From: Hoplostethus atlanticus
Taxonomy: Eukaryota; Chordata; Actinopteri; Trachichthyiformes; Trachichthyidae
Assembly: GCA_034670405.1 (NCBI GenBank)
Contig: JAXDDX010000013.1
Location: 4,231,001 to 4,295,000, forward strand
Direction: 5' to 3'
DNA: 64,000 bases
In this document: positions 1 through 13,440 of the stretch, piece by piece
Position numbering within the stretch: position 1 is the stretch's first letter
Layout: each line of letters starts with the position of its first letter
Position numbers and translations under genes: made by a program
Notes under the pieces: model-generated
What the model was told of the DNA's origin: nothing
What the model saw: only the letters and a program-made list of their open reading frames with translations
Databases searched by the model: none

Positions 1-1099
1 TTTAGCAATCTGCCATTCTTTTGTCCCCTTTATAAACAGCATGCACATTAGTCATGTTTTCTTTCTTTCTTTCTGGACGCTCATGTCAAATGTGGAACAA
101 ACTGGAGGCTGTTCTCTTTTCACTGTGGCTGGGTTGGTCAATTTTGAGATATTACAATATTGTGTTGTGCTTATATAAGTACTAGTAGTTTCAAAAGAAT
201 ATGCAAAACAATCATCAAAAACAACTAAAAATACATTTCCGTACCAGCTGTATCAAGTACACAGAGTTAGCTAAAAAGAAAAAAACTTTAACAGCCATTT
301 ACTTTTGATGTTAAAATAGATTTGCAGTACACACAGCTGCTCCCATCAGAGGGACAGCCTTATTTTAAAACTTTTCATCAATGGATTTCATGAGTCCGAA
401 GTCAAGGAAACTTTCATTTCAATAAAAAAAAAGTGGAGAAGCAGTGGTTTGATACCCTGCACATAAATATCACAAACAGGAGAGGGGACAAGGTGCATCC
501 CTGTCAGTGTCCCGACACCACCCTGCAAACCCCCACACTCCTGCAGCACCCAGCCGTCCTGGTATTCAGTTGTGGTTTCTACTCTCCATTTCCAGATCTC
601 CCTTCGCCATCGCCCACAGCCATCCCTCTTTTCTCCTCCACCCTCTCCTCCTTGATTCCCAACATCAAGGGAATTGCATTGTTTCATTTTATTTATTGAA
701 ATTGTATTATCACTGCCTCTCATGCTGATTCAGTCTCTTTAGGCCCTCCGTTTTTCTTTCATCCCGACTGCTGTGAAGGCCCAGACAATGTGTTCACTGC
801 CACCCACTGTAATGAGCTCACTCCTCCCCCTAACCAGTGGGATTTTCTGCAGTCATCTGAGTTTGTAATAAAGTAGATGAAGTAACTTTAGCTAATAAAG
901 CTATATTTCTCTTGAGGGTAGCTTTGCTGCAGTTCAACTTCCAGTGTGAAGTAACGTTGTGTGTGAAGTCTCATTTTACAAGCTACCAAAGTAGCTTCAT
1001 TACATTGGATTCCTAACAGTCCTTTAAAGCAAAGACACAACAGCTTAATAGTTAGAGTTGAACTTGGTCACCTCCAACAAATGCTTGCAGGGTCGTTTT
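1..1099. other. Non-coding sequence, nothing recognisable
   Basis: Mostly AT-rich with no coding signature. The open frames near 400-720 are low in complexity and lie on both strands of the same pyrimidine-rich stretch. Confidence 0.6.
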
Positions 1100-1706
1100 G
1101 CATTTTTTTACGCCGATTATAAAGGGCAACGTATTTTAGTATCTTTAAATTGAGCGATCGAGCCAAAAGAACTCTCAGCCGCGGCGCCTCGCCTTAAACT
1201 AACACCTGTGGTAAACCGCCCCGTCGCTCCCATCGCATTTGCTGTGCCAGGTTCTGAAGCTGTAGCGCGACCTTCGGCTCACTCACTTCAAACCTTCTTA
1301 ACGATGCCACCTCTCTGCTCCGCCGCCGCCGCCTCGCTGTCACATCTCGTGTTTGTCATTTCGATCTACATCGGCGCGTTGTTTTTGAAGCCATCAAGAG
1401 TACAAATACGACAATTTGGCTTTCACAGGCCATTATTACCATCAGTATGTGTGAAACGTGCGAGCACTGAGGAGAGCTCGTTTGTCTGAACAACGTGTTT
1501 ATGTGATTAAGCCTTGTATCCCCCCCCACCCGCGGGAGTTCAGACAGACAGCTCGAGTGTTTCTCAGACCTCCCTGAGTGTTTTTTTCCTTATTACTCCG
1601 GCTCATTGTGGAGTGGCTGCTCGGCGGTAGGTTAATAGACTAGCGGGTTAGTATTTTATTTCCATTCCCTTCTCCGAAAAGAAAATCCACGGCGGGAACT
1701 TAACAG
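1100..1706 (+). promoter_or_regulatory. Possible CpG-rich promoter and untranslated first exon
   Basis: Against AT-rich surroundings this block is rich in CpG (CAGCCGCGGCGCCTCGCC, CCGCCGCCGCCTCG, CACGGCGGGAACTTAACAG) and ends AACAG|GTAAGAGA, a near-perfect splice donor at 1707. A short open frame (1208-1489) has no recognisable domain. This could be the start of a neighbouring gene whose next exon lies beyond a long intron or a non-coding RNA. No TATA box or downstream exon was identified. Confidence 0.3.
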
Positions 1707-2302
1707 GTAAGAGAGACGATGAGAAAGCAAGATTCAGAGTGTTTTGGATGCCTGGCGTGGCTCAAATCTATGAATGATTTGATAATACAGTTGAATCTCT
1801 ATCTGACTATAAAGGTGTATGGGAGGTTTAGGGCCTGTGGGTAAATACATAAATAGAAAGATGGGTCTTTATTGTGCTCCTCTGGGAAGAAAATTCTTTC
1901 CAGCCGCTTGTTCTGCAAGGAAAGTTGTTTGTCTGTAGGAAAGCTCTTCCTTCCTGCACGCCTCATCTGTGAGGATTGATTGTGTGCATTCATGTGCTGT
2001 GGGAACCTGCAAAATTCACACTATTTCACACACTCAATCTGTGGAATGATGATACATACATACTGCATACAGCATACAGCTGGCATACTAGTTTAAATAA
2101 GATTGCCTGATCAGCCACCATGTTCCCGGGGGATGCAGCCAGGGGCAAACTTGCAAGAGATGCCCAGTCGGGGTTGTAGCTGAAAAGCATCCTGGAAACC
2201 TGGCGGACTGGCAGCTTTTGGCAGAGGGGAGGTGCACCGGCCGGGAGAGACGGAAAATTATACTACAAAAACTCTGTCACGCCATCTTTGTTGGTGTACC
2301 TT

Positions 2303-2587
2303 TGACTGATTGATAGGAAGTCCAGCCAGTGACAATGGTTTTCTTGTGAAAGGTGGCATATGATTAAGTAAAAGATGACAGAACCTGTTACAAACTGCTG
2401 AACTGAGAAAATACTGAGAGAAATCCCAGGATTCGTAGCTCTGGGAATTAAGCACTGAAACTGTGAAAAGAGCGCTGTAAATTTATGTGTAAAAGTTTAG
2501 TTATTTCATTAAATGTAACCCTTAATTAGACTAAAACAAAATTAAGTTACAAGCATTCAAAAATCTCAAGTATTCAAATTGGAATTA
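2303..2587. repeat. Dispersed repeat family E, left copy
   Basis: GACTGATTGATAGGAAGTC, GTTACAAACTG, GAGAGAAATCCCAGGATTC and ACAAGCATTCAAAAAT recur in the same order at 48352-48664, with an insertion and many substitutions between. No terminal repeats or target duplications could be assigned. Confidence 0.6.
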
Positions 2588-2749
2588 CAAAGACAGTTTT
2601 GGGAATTTTCTTATGTTCAAGGAAACTCGAACACTAGTACAAATTAATTCCTGCAGAGATTCAAAATGTATTGGCTTGGATTTATAGACGTAGACATCAC
2701 AGTATGTGTGTGTGTGTTTATGCATGATGTGTTTTGCAAACAGGGGATA

Positions 2750-2930
2750 TATCATTTAGAGAAAACGGCTGTTAATTTTGTGCTTGGTGTACTTGAAGCA
2801 GCCAGTATTAAAATGTATAAATTGTTTTAGATGATTGTTTTGTATATGTTATAAGATTCCTCTTCTACAACTTTTAAAATTGACCAATCCAGCCATAATT
2901 GCCATTTTCACCTGTGGTACTTCACTTTAA
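2750..2930. repeat. Dispersed repeat family C, left copy
   Basis: Counterpart of 54915-55130, with the same order of diagnostic blocks and many small differences, so an old insertion. No terminal repeats are evident. Confidence 0.6.
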
Positions 2931-3424
2931 TCCACTGTTTACAATTAAAAGTTTTAACTATCTAATGATATAGCTATTAGTCTCATCAGAAATTGCTGAT
3001 TTATTATGAGTTTGGACTAAACCAGGGCATGTTGATGCTGTCTTCCTGGCTGGATTAACAGGGACTAGTCCAACTCTCCAGCCTTCACACATCTCAGAGT
3101 CTTAAATGTAAGAGAGCCTCTCTCCACCAGCAAGTCCCCGAGCACAAAAGGTAAATCTCATCCATAATTCATTCTGACGTATGCAATTATGCCATTGTGG
3201 TAATGTAATAAAAAATGAATTATGGAGACCTTAAATAATTCAAACAACGGCGAATCAAAAAGCAGAGAGGGGATTCAGTGGCGGTTTATGGCAGGGGGTG
3301 GGGGGGGCCGGTGGGAGACAAAATTCAATAATGTTGATTTCTTCCCCATAAAATGGTTTCATAATACTAGAGAACCCCACGCCCCCCCCCCCACCCCCCC
3401 AAAAAAAAAGAAAAACCTTAAAAG

Positions 3425-4010
3425 TGCACACATATACACAGGAATAGTCGCACACACTTGTCTCACTACCTTCCATTGACTACATTCATTCCCTAGCACC
3501 TTACCCTAACCTAAACCTAATCAAATCTTAACTCTAAACCCAAGTCTTTATTCTGAATTTAACCCTAAACCCAAGTCTTTATTCTGAATTTAACCCTAAA
3601 CCCAAGTCTTTATTCTAATCATAACTCCAAACCCAAGTCTTTATTCTGAATTTAACCCTAAACCCAAGTCTTTATTCTAATATTAACCCTAAACCCAAGT
3701 CTTTATTCTAATCATAACTCTAAACCCAAGTCTTTATTCTAATCATAATTCTAAACCCAAGTCTTTATTCTAATCATAACTCTAAACCCAAGTCTTTATT
3801 CTAATCATAACTCTAAACCCAAGTCTTTATACCAATCATAACTCTAAACCCAAGTCTTTATTCTAATCATAATTCTAAACCTAAGTCTTTATTCTAATCA
3901 TAACTCTAAACCCAAGTCTTTATTCTAATCATAATTCTAAACCCAAGTCTTTATTCTAATCATAACTCTAAACCCAAGTCTTTATTCTAATCATAACTCA
4001 GATTAACTCC
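3425..4010. repeat. 31-bp tandem satellite (about 15 units) with a TTAGGG-like fish repeat
   Basis: The unit AACCCAAGTCTTTATTCTAA plus TCATAACTCTA recurs every 31 bp from about 3540 to 3998, about 15 copies, with early units carrying TGAATTTAACCCT instead of the later half. It is preceded by CCTTACCCTAACCTAAACCT and by TTGTCTCACTACCTTCCATT, the usual context of a common fish dispersed repeat. The array is one local expansion of that repeat. Confidence 0.85.
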
Positions 4011-6691
4011 CCAAATGTCATCACACACACACAAAAAGCCATAAACTTCGCTAAAAAGATATTTTGCAAATAGGCAAACACCAGATATCCCACATACTTG
4101 GGAGAGAGCCTATCAAATTAGCATAGACACACACTCTTTACAGCCGCTCAAAGGGAAAAAGAGTGTGTCGGCGAGCTCTTGGGATGGGATGCAGAACCCT
4201 GGCTGTGAGTTTTAATTGGAAGTTTGGCCATGTGACAGGCACTGCTGAATACCTGAGACACTGGAATTACATTATCCATTAAAATGAAAGTCATACACAC
4301 ATGCACCCAACAGCGACACACACACACACACACACAGCTGACTCAGATTGTCTTCCCACTCTTTGCTCCCTAAATCTGCTTACAGAGAGAAAGGAAAAAT
4401 TAGGTAGAAATGACTTAGGTTAAATGAAAAGCGTGACTAAGACAATAGAATCGCTTTATTTTGGTCTTACACCCACAGCACTTTCTACCCTCCTGTTTGT
4501 ATCTCAAAACACGCACACACACACTCTGATAAGACAAAGTCAGCACTCAGAAATTATTAGCATTAGTCCTCTAAGTGCTATAAACTTGTAAAGAGTGGCA
4601 GAGAGAAAAGAAACAGAGGGGGTAAGGGGGCTGGCAGGAAGACAAATGAGAGCGAGGAGGATGTCCAAATACTTCATCTATATATAATAACTCCTCTTCA
4701 GTCCCCATCTCCATTTCAATTCACTTCCACACTCATAGATGTCAAAACTGATCCGGCACTCAGTGGTGAGGTTTCTGAATTGCCTCCCGCGAGAGAGTCT
4801 CAGCACAAGTTTCTACTGGCTCCACAGTTTCTCAGATGTCGCGAAGCAACAAAATGCATTACCATGCCGCAGGTGAGATACTATACAGCGCAGCGTCTGC
4901 ACCCCTTCTTCACCCCGTCCTTCCCTGCTTCGGTAAAACAGTCCAAGCGCTGCCCCCCGGAAAACCTTGCACTCTCATTAGGTATGCATTCTGCCGGCCT
5001 TGAATTGTGTCCGATCGATGTCGGGTGGAAAGGGGTGCACGTCCCCAAAACAGGCCTTCCAACCAATCTAACCTAACCTAACCGACACCACCGGCCTAAG
5101 ACCCTTAAAGAACAAGGAAGGAAGAACTCCAAAGAAATTGGAAGAAACCTTGGGTGGTAGTTCAAAGAGGGATGCCCCCACCATGTCTTTTCTAACGAGC
5201 CTTAAGTTGATTTTTAGTCGGTTCTTTGGAGCGTGGCTTTCTTCACCGCACTGTAGGCTTGGATGTTGAGCTCAGAACATCATAGTGTTGTTTGCTTTGA
5301 TTTGCTTCAAGCTTTCAAGAATAAAGACCATGCCAGCAGGAGCTGGAGGGGCTTGTGTGTGAAGTGAGTCCAAGACTCACCAAGATTGAACTCTGAGAGT
5401 GATCTGGGAACAGCCAACGGGAGTTTGGCTCATTAATTGTTTTTTTTGGTGCTTGTGCAGGCTACTGTCTCCTCCATGTTTGTTTTGCCTCTCATTGGTC
5501 TCATGGGTCCGGATTTTCCTTTTCCCGTCTACGTGAGTGGTCACGGCTTTGCGAGATTTGCGAATTTCGAGACAAAGCGCTGAGAGAATAGAGTGGTGTG
5601 TGATCGCTCGTCTTCACCTTCACCCATTTTTGCACCATTGCCCGGTGTTCACACATTTCCAACAGCAGAGCAAGGACCGTACTGGGCATTCGTGTGCTGT
5701 CAGGGTTATCGGATGTACCTCTTGAACATCCTCCCTAAGTCGGGCACTGACTTAGATAACTGCTTATTTAAAACTCGATGAATCACCTGATGCGTGTGCT
5801 TTCCTCTCCATTCTCGCAGGTATACCGCTAACAGTTCTATTGATTTTTAAAGAAAGAAACAAGACACGAATCAGCTGCTTCATCACCTCTGTGTTTAGTT
5901 TCATTTCTGACCGAAAAAGCACACAAAGGTGTTGAAGTCTGAAGGTATCTGACTTCATAAATTCAAGTAAAGTAAATCCAGCGCGCACGTGAACGTGACA
6001 TTACGAGCCTCCCTCGTCAGGCATGACCCGAACAGTGTTGTAGTCTGACCGACATGTCAGCATGCACCTTTTGGCTACAGCATTGCCATGGTAACTTGAT
6101 TAATGCAGAGGTCATCGGCCGACATTGACAAATGTGTGTCGAGAGGCTCAACTGTTCTCTCGCCGGCCTTAGCATGGTTTGACTGATGGCTATATCATAG
6201 GGCTAGACTGTAAGGCAGGCGTGCATACTTTCTAATAGTAATTTCATGCATTGCCCCAACCTCCTGGCCACCTCGAAATTAAACCTGGAGAGAGACCAAA
6301 GTAATTTGTTATTGCAAGGTTGGCAGGGGGCAATGGGACAGAAAGAGAAATAGTGATTTTGTGAGTGTGTGGCGGGAGGACGGCGGCGTGTGGTGGGAGT
6401 GGGAAAAAAAAAAAAAAGAACAAATTCTGCAAGGTGAGGAGCTTCCAGCGTCGCTACTGGGCTGGGAGATTGGAATTCAAAATGGCTAGGTGCAGTGAGG
6501 AACAGGAAGAAGGGAAGAGAGAGAGAGAGAAAGAAAGGGATTTGGAGGTGGGAGATGGAGGCAATGAAAGCTAACACTAAATGTAATGATCAAAGCAGAT
6601 TAATGGTTGGATAGAAAGAATGGTATGGTCCTTGAAAGCTGTTATCGTGAAAAATTGTCAACATACTGGTAGTTAGACAAACAGAGTGAGG

Positions 6692-6722
<31 letters not shown>

Positions 6723-8560
6723 TGAGCAGCTGTACGACGACCGTAGATGATGAACATCCAGAGTTCGGACCAATTTCTGTCACCTAATCACTTATCATTA
6801 GAGCGTTAAATATTGTGCGGCGTCTCCTGCATGACAAGGCGAAGGATGTTCCGCAAAATCAGCAGTTTTAGAGAGAGAGAGAGAGAGAGAGAGAGTGGGG
6901 GGGGGGGGGGGGGTGAGGATGAGAGCAGAGAGGAGAATGGAGCCACTGAAAGGCAATCTGTCAGTAGAAGCCAATTTCCTTCTGGTCATTACAACACTGT
7001 TAGAAGCTGTTATTTCAACCGGGGCCGGCAGCTCCGCTAATGCCACGACAAGATGGCGTCACTCAGCGTCATAACTCCGTCGGGCTTTTGGACTTTGTGT
7101 GTGACTGTCTGTGTTGTGCATACAGAAAGAATGGAGCTTCTGGGTGTATAAATACATTGGGGAGCATCGGGGGCCCTATAACCTACTAGTCTAGTTACAG
7201 CCAGGCACAGCAGCCTGGGTGTAATTAAGTAGAGGCGACTCAATAGCTGTGGAAACCAGGGAGAGCCTAGTGTCATGGTTAATAGTAGACTTGTGTTGTA
7301 ACAGGTAAGGCAGATCTCCTTTTGTACAGCTTGATGTCCTGCACACTTCAGAAGTGGAACTGCCACAAAAATGGTACCAAATTGTTGCGGCTGTGCATAT
7401 TTTTCTTTTTGCTACTGGCAGCAAATGGGTTATAAATAAATAGCAAAAAGAAAAATGTTTATATGCTGAACTGACTATGATAAAATTGTAAAGAAATTGT
7501 CTGCTGCTATGTTTAGATGGCCAAGTAGTACAATGGTACAGTACTTTTTTCTATCATTTTACGTTAATTTAGGTTATATTTTTGGAGTAATCATACATGC
7601 AGTAGTATAATCCAGGATTGGGTACTTTAAGACAGCAAAAGGAAGTGAAATAAAATAAATAAACAACAATAAAGGGGGGTGAAATGAATATCACACACAA
7701 TAAAAACCAAAGGAGATATAAAAATGTAAGATACTACATTGTTACGTCTTTCTCAGGTATAATGTCATTATGATGAGAAGGACAATCATTATAACTCTTT
7801 AGCAACATTAAGATGGTACTGTAAACAATGGTTCAGTACTAAGGAAAACATGTTCAGATCATCATGTAATGAAACATGTTGGTGCGTTCACGTGGCTGTA
7901 ATGTGTGTAATGGTGATACTGGTTGCGTAACATCTTCTCTGATCTCCTTTGATCGCTGGTCGTTGTGCGCTCCTCCAGCCCGGAGGTCATCTGGAACAGA
8001 GATGGTGCAGAGCAGTGAGCTAGAAGCCTTATTGCCCTACTGCCTTATTGATGTTTTGACTCTCTGATGTCCACGACCCCCACCCCCACATACATATGAA
8101 TAACATCTAATCAAATCAAGGCTCGTGCAGTACAGCTAAAAATCAGAAAAAAACTATTGCGAGTGCATTGGTCAACTGAAAGCTAGTGCATTAAACCTTA
8201 GAAACTCTATTAAAAAAACACTACAAACTCGCACCAATGTTGGAGGGTCATGAAAAAGAACACAAGAATCAAGAAAAATACACATAATTTAATGATAAAG
8301 TGCCTCCCAAGTCCATTTCGGATTTTGACATTTTGACACAGGGACAAACATCACATTTTAAATTGCTAAGCAGCTCATAATTCTTTGATATGCGATCAGC
8401 CAAGGATATGCAGGCACAGATGAAAACTTGACTGGTGGGAAAGAGCAGAGATGGATAGGGGCTACACGTCTGGATCATCTGTCTCTACAGAAACACACTG
8501 ATGTAGAAGAGCGATGGCTACGAGATCACACACACCACCCACAGCGGCTGCTGACTCAGG
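4011..8560. other. Non-coding; microsatellites only
   Basis: No coding gene found. It holds (AG)n at about 6690-6722 and 6866-6894, the latter followed by a run of about 17 G, an A run near 6403-6417, short CA runs, and a plus-strand AATAAA near 5320. CpG-rich patches at 4780-4990 and 7030-7090 have no other gene signal. Confidence 0.5.
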
Positions 8561-8566
8561 CAATTT

Positions 8567-8567
<1 letters not shown>

Positions 8568-8603
<36 letters not shown>
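8568..8603. repeat. (CA)n microsatellite
   Basis: About 18 CA units. The bases before it, CTCAGGCAATTTAGCACAC, nearly match those before the (AC)n at 9594 (CTCAGGCAATTTAACACAC), so the two arrays share an origin. Confidence 0.95.
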
Positions 8604-8605
<2 letters not shown>

Positions 8606-8668
8606 ATCTATCTTTTATTTAAACGATAAATCATCTCAATTAAATGAAAATGTACTTTTTCTCCTTGT

Positions 8669-8725
8669 TAGCTAATTCTCCACATCATAATTTACACCGA
8701 TTTAAAAATAAATGCCAACATTTCT
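8669..8725. repeat. Short dispersed repeat D, left copy
   Basis: Partner of 52226-52282. It follows a (CA)n run and may belong to a longer element related to family C, since both have GAAAATG and TTAGCTAATT upstream. Confidence 0.4.
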
Positions 8726-9592
8726 ATTTTTACATCAAAATCCCATTATGTTCACTTCCTGGAAAATAGTGTATTTTGAGTGGTTACTTCATGGTGTACC
8801 AGTAGGTGTACATACAAATTTAACAACCCCCCCCCCTTTGCCCCTCCCATCATATCAGACATGGTGCATTTTTGGGTGATCACCCCAGAAAACCTTGTTT
8901 CCTTTTCCTAATGGGAATATTGTCCCTGGGAAAAATATGTCACAGGCCATTTAACAGCATCATTTTTGAAGATGTTCCTGGAATGAATATTTTCATTTTT
9001 TTTTCGAGGAGGCGGTCATGGAATGAGATTATAGTGCTTTTTTTTTTAATGTATCTATTTATCAAAGTGAAATAATGAATTCAGTGTTTTATCTTTTTGT
9101 CGATGGCTATTTGCTGCTGTAACCTTATTAACCTAAACCTATTACTGAATGTTTCTGAAGAATTCACGCTAGAAGTCATTTGTGCTTCTGAATGGGGTCA
9201 CCAAGGTTAAAAGGCTGGATTTACATTGAAATGGGTATCAAGGAAGTAATCCTGTGTCACTATGATATAGGTGATATGGGCAACTTCTCGCCCCGGCGTC
9301 CTGTTTCAGCCAGAAGCACATTGAGTTATGGAACCAAAACACCACCGAAATGTTGTTTCCCTGTGACTTTAATCAGGTTGTTTCACCGAGTTCAAGATAC
9401 ATTTTTCGAGAGAGAGCAGAGATCAAAAAACAAAACATTCAGAGGACTGATATTGTTGATTCAAACCCGTTGAGGGGGCGAGAAAATCTCATTTCAAATG
9501 CTTTGCAGTCTGTTCCATTTAAAAGGAGCCCAGTACCAGAACCTGCCAGGATCAGAATTTACCAACCACAGCTGCATCTGTCTCAGGCAATT

Positions 9593-9593
<1 letters not shown>

Positions 9594-9632
<39 letters not shown>
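9594..9632. repeat. (AC)n microsatellite
   Basis: About 19 AC units preceded by CTCAGGCAATTTA, as at 8568. Confidence 0.95.
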
Positions 9633-9633
<1 letters not shown>

Positions 9634-9984
9634 AGCGGTTCTGATCTGAGGAAGCAGGATCTTTACACGCATTCGCATTTTGTGCATTTATGTTACGACG
9701 TAGAAGTCATCGCAATCATGATTTCCACACATGCGGACCTGAACATGCAGACACACACACACACACACATGTGCCGAAGGGAGCGCTGCCACGGTGCTTA
9801 CACACACATCAGTCCTGCAGTGAATGAGATCCCGTGTGTACGATCCCTTAGCCCCGGGCTATGATGGATTTAATGCTGATGGGAGGGGACGGGGTGGGGA
9901 AACTCATCAGTCAGAAATGCACAGTAGTGAGGGCCAACACAAGCAAGTCCCCCCCCCCCCCACACACACACACACACACAGTAC

Positions 9985-10066
9985 TAACTACCCAGTTCTT
10001 CTTCTATTGATTCCAAACAAACCGTAAACACATCACTTCCTGTGTGCCAGAGGATTTTTCCCAGGA
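9985..10066 (-). repeat. Dispersed repeat family A, short reverse fragment
   Basis: CTACCCAGTTCTTCTTCTAT, CCAAACAAACCGTAAACACA and CATCACTTCCTGTGTGCCAG match one end of family A (compare 44300-44385). It directly follows a poly-C and (AC)n stretch. Confidence 0.5.
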
Positions 10067-10669
10067 AAGACATATCTGACAGCGAATAGAAAGGCTTTCA
10101 TGAACTGACTAGAGGTTGAATCACTACTGTGGAGCAAAATTAACATTTATTTATATGAAACCGAGTATAACTTTAACTCTAAACCAGTCCTAATACTAAA
10201 ATAGTTCCTTGAAGAAGTGAGGACCAGCCGAAATGACCTCACTTGGCAAAAAAAAACCAAATTGTGACTCCGAACACACACAATAGCTGTTCCTACCCAA
10301 GCACACTCCAAGCACACAGTCCATTGCAACACAAATCACAGTACAGTACAATACAGTAATAGACAAGAATAAAAATGTAGCATTGTGTAAGGTCCCACTA
10401 AGGTCCTCTGTGTGTGCAGGGTGAAATATTGACAGAGCGGAGTAGCTGGCGTTCAGGTGGGAGGCGGACCCAAGCCTTGGACAGTAATGAAATCATAATG
10501 TTTGTAAGCCCGCAGCTATCCATCACCTCACTGGCTAGCGCTGACACACCACCAGGACCGAGCCCCTGACAAGGAAAGAGACCGCAGGGAAACTGTTGAC
10601 AAGGAGGGAACGGTTGCGGTAGTATCCAAAAAAAAACATGTGGGGCGGGGACTATGGATCGAGTGGTGA

Positions 10670-10990
10670 TGTGGGGATGCCACTGGTCTGATCCTGACAG
10701 AACTTGACACACTGTGACTTGACTTCATGGAGGTGCAATAATTAAAGGTTTATTAAAGGTTTTTACATTTTCTAACTCAAAAGTGACACCTAAAAAGCCA
10801 CTGGTCTGATTTTGGTGAAATTTGGAGGGATGATGCGTTTTGGCGCTGTGTTCTGGCGTTTAACAAAAAAAACACAGATTGGCCTGATGAGGGTGCTATA
10901 ATTAAAGGGCAGAATTTTAAATGCCATAACTGCTACACCACCAGTCCGATTTTAGTGAAACCTGGGATGGGGATGCTACTGATTGGCCCA
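10670..10990. repeat. Degenerate tandem repeat with GCCACTGGTCTGATTTTGGT
   Basis: Three diverged units at about 10675, 10796 and 10938, each with a CCACTGGTCTGAT / CCACCAGTCCGAT core. The later two continue TTT.GTGAAA..TGG, and GGTGC.ATAATTAAAGG precedes them. The spacing is about 120-140 bp. This is a known style of fish dispersed repeat; no coding. Confidence 0.55.
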
Positions 10991-11611
10991 AGGGATGCAT
11001 CATTCATTTGTCTTTTGCCGCTATGGTATGCTAGCAATGGAGAGGAAAGTTGACTGTGACAGAGCTATTCATTGTAAAGAAAATAAATTATGTCTGGCAT
11101 TTGGCTGCAATTCAACAACAAAGAATGTATCGCAATCAATGCTGATGCACTATAGACAACAATTCCAACACTCTGACAAAAGTAGCTGGATTCCAGCATT
11201 ACCTACTATTAACGTCAACACTAAATACCTGAAACGCTTAACTCCAGCCATAACCGACCCAAATCAGTCTGGGTCAGAATCTACAATCTGCTGACATGAC
11301 ATACAACTAAAACCCACTGCACTTTCCCCCAACTATGGAGGAGACTGAGCGCGCACTAATGGTGGCCTATCCCTGGGCACTTCCAACCTTAAACAAGCCC
11401 CCCAGGAATCCACAATTTCGCCGCTACAGAATGTTTCACAGAAAAATGAAGGCACCGTGGAAAAATAGAGAGGCTTGTGGAATTATCCAGAGAAGCACCA
11501 TGGCACATGACGTAGCTTTTGTCGTTACTGCGCGACCGATGATTTGAAAACCGCAGGAGAACGTTAGCTCCAGCACATCATCTTTTAGGGCGGCCATTTC
11601 CATAACACCAA

Positions 11612-12228
11612 AAAGGAGGACACTTTGCAGGATTCAGCGAAGCCAGGATAAAAATTGAAAAATAATCCCAAACCTATAACACATAATAAGACTCACCACA
11701 TAGTTGAATATCTCTTTGCGACACTTTTTGCAAAAACCAAGAGTTTTGGGTTTGCAAGGAATTTCCGGTACATGTCTGTGTACTCAAATGTGAAATTGAC
11801 ACCAACTTGCACCTCTGCCTCGACACTGTCCACATCCACGCTCTTTCGACCATTCGGGATTAAATGAAGTCTTTCATTTCGGCATTTCTGCGGTTTAACC
11901 TATCGCTACAGGTAGATTGGGTCTGTGCCTGCCGTGACGTGATGTTTATTTAACCAATGAAATACCAGATATTTATTTGACACCGCTTTCAGCCAATAAT
12001 TTGTTAGACCACAAGTCTTAAGAGAATGTATACTTACACATAGCCTATTTTTTTAATTATTATTATTATTTATTATATATTATATAACATTAGATAAAGT
12101 ATAAAATAGGGATGATCTCAAAAGGAGGACAAATGAGCGTCCGGCTCAAGGCTGCCCCGGTAGACAGACATGATATTTCAAAACCGGACTGTCCGACCTA
12201 AAACCAGACGGATGGCCACCCTACCATC
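11612..12228 (-). mobile_element. Decayed hAT-like DNA transposon fragment
   Basis: The minus strand from about 11848 to 11680 translates as NGRKSVDVDSVEAEVQVGVN, then TDMYRKFLANPKLL and KRYSTMW before a stop. It resembles the C-terminal tail of fish transposase-like ORFs of the hAT/BED type, which I recall but cannot align here. The block ends with AAACCGGACTGTCCGACCTA and GACGGATGGCCACCCTA, a GC-rich end seen in such elements. The element is heavily eroded. Confidence 0.35.
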
Positions 12229-13267
12229 TTTGCTAAATGATTAGCAGCTAAATGCTACTGCTGCTCGACCATCATTACTCGACCACCTAGAAGACTAATG
12301 ATGAGTCTGCTAATATTTTGAAGTTGGAAATTGATGAGATCTACACAAGAGCACTTATATTCTTATATATTTCTTATATTTTCTTCTTATATTCTACTTA
12401 TATTCTACCTTAGCTAATGTTTGCTAGCATACTGCGCTGGGAACACATTACACGTTACATACTATCTCACGTTGTACTTAATGTGATTTCTTCATTTATC
12501 CTTTTCGACATGAGCTCTGTCGACCGAAGGACGCCCGGCTTTGTGCTTGTCTATGCTTGAAGGGGTCTTATGTGTCACAGTTTAGGGCAAAGAGCTAGTT
12601 TAGCATTAGCGTTAATGGATAATGACGAGAGACAGACCGAAGTAGTCCATCTATCTTTACAGATGGAGGGCTGTGATTCAGCTAATAAATGAACCTCGTG
12701 GGTTGCTCAGGCAAGAGGTCAATGTGCCGGAAACTCTTCTGAGTCCAACCAACCGACATGTTTAATTGTGTGCAACTATTGCTTTTCACTTTATAATAGC
12801 TGCAGCACCCTCATGCAAAAACTCTCTATTGGAAATCCAAATGTGAATATACATTTTTGTTATACAAAATTTTTTAAAAAAAGATAGATGGGTTCCCCCA
12901 GTGAATTCTAGGCCACTGACAGCACTGATATTAGAATGTGTTGTTATAATATATAACATTGTAGTTATATGGCCATTAGTCGATGCATTAGATTACTGCC
13001 AAGGGCATTTCTTTGTTTTCATCTTTGGATGACACCCAAGAACAATAACAACTATACAAAATATAAATAACATTTTCATGACCTTTTCCACCTTTTTGGT
13101 GGATGTGATTTTTTTTTAAATTTTTTTTTTACATTCAGAAAGCCGAATTACTCACTTCAACCCAGCTCATGGAAACACACAAAATGTGCATAAAAGTTTT
13201 GCAACAAATTTACGTTAAATTCAGTTGTCAGTTGGATGGAAAATTAGCTACCATCTTCCATATATAG

Positions 13268-13404
13268 CCTTCGGGTGGAGGAGATAGTGTATCTGTGTTG
13301 CTGCTGCTGCAGTGCTACGCGTCCAGCCCTGACCTTGTTGTATTGGTCATAAACATCCTCCTCATCGGGCCTCTATCACATCGGCTGTCAGAACCAGCAG
13401 GATG

Positions 13405-13440
<36 letters not shown>

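Noticed and set aside
3500..3540. CCCTAA-like motifs as an interstitial telomere
   Set aside because: The motifs are degenerate and embedded in a known style of fish dispersed repeat; no perfect TTAGGG array.
3540..3998. Regular direct repeats reminiscent of a CRISPR array
   Set aside because: Units are contiguous with no unique spacers, and the surrounding DNA is vertebrate.
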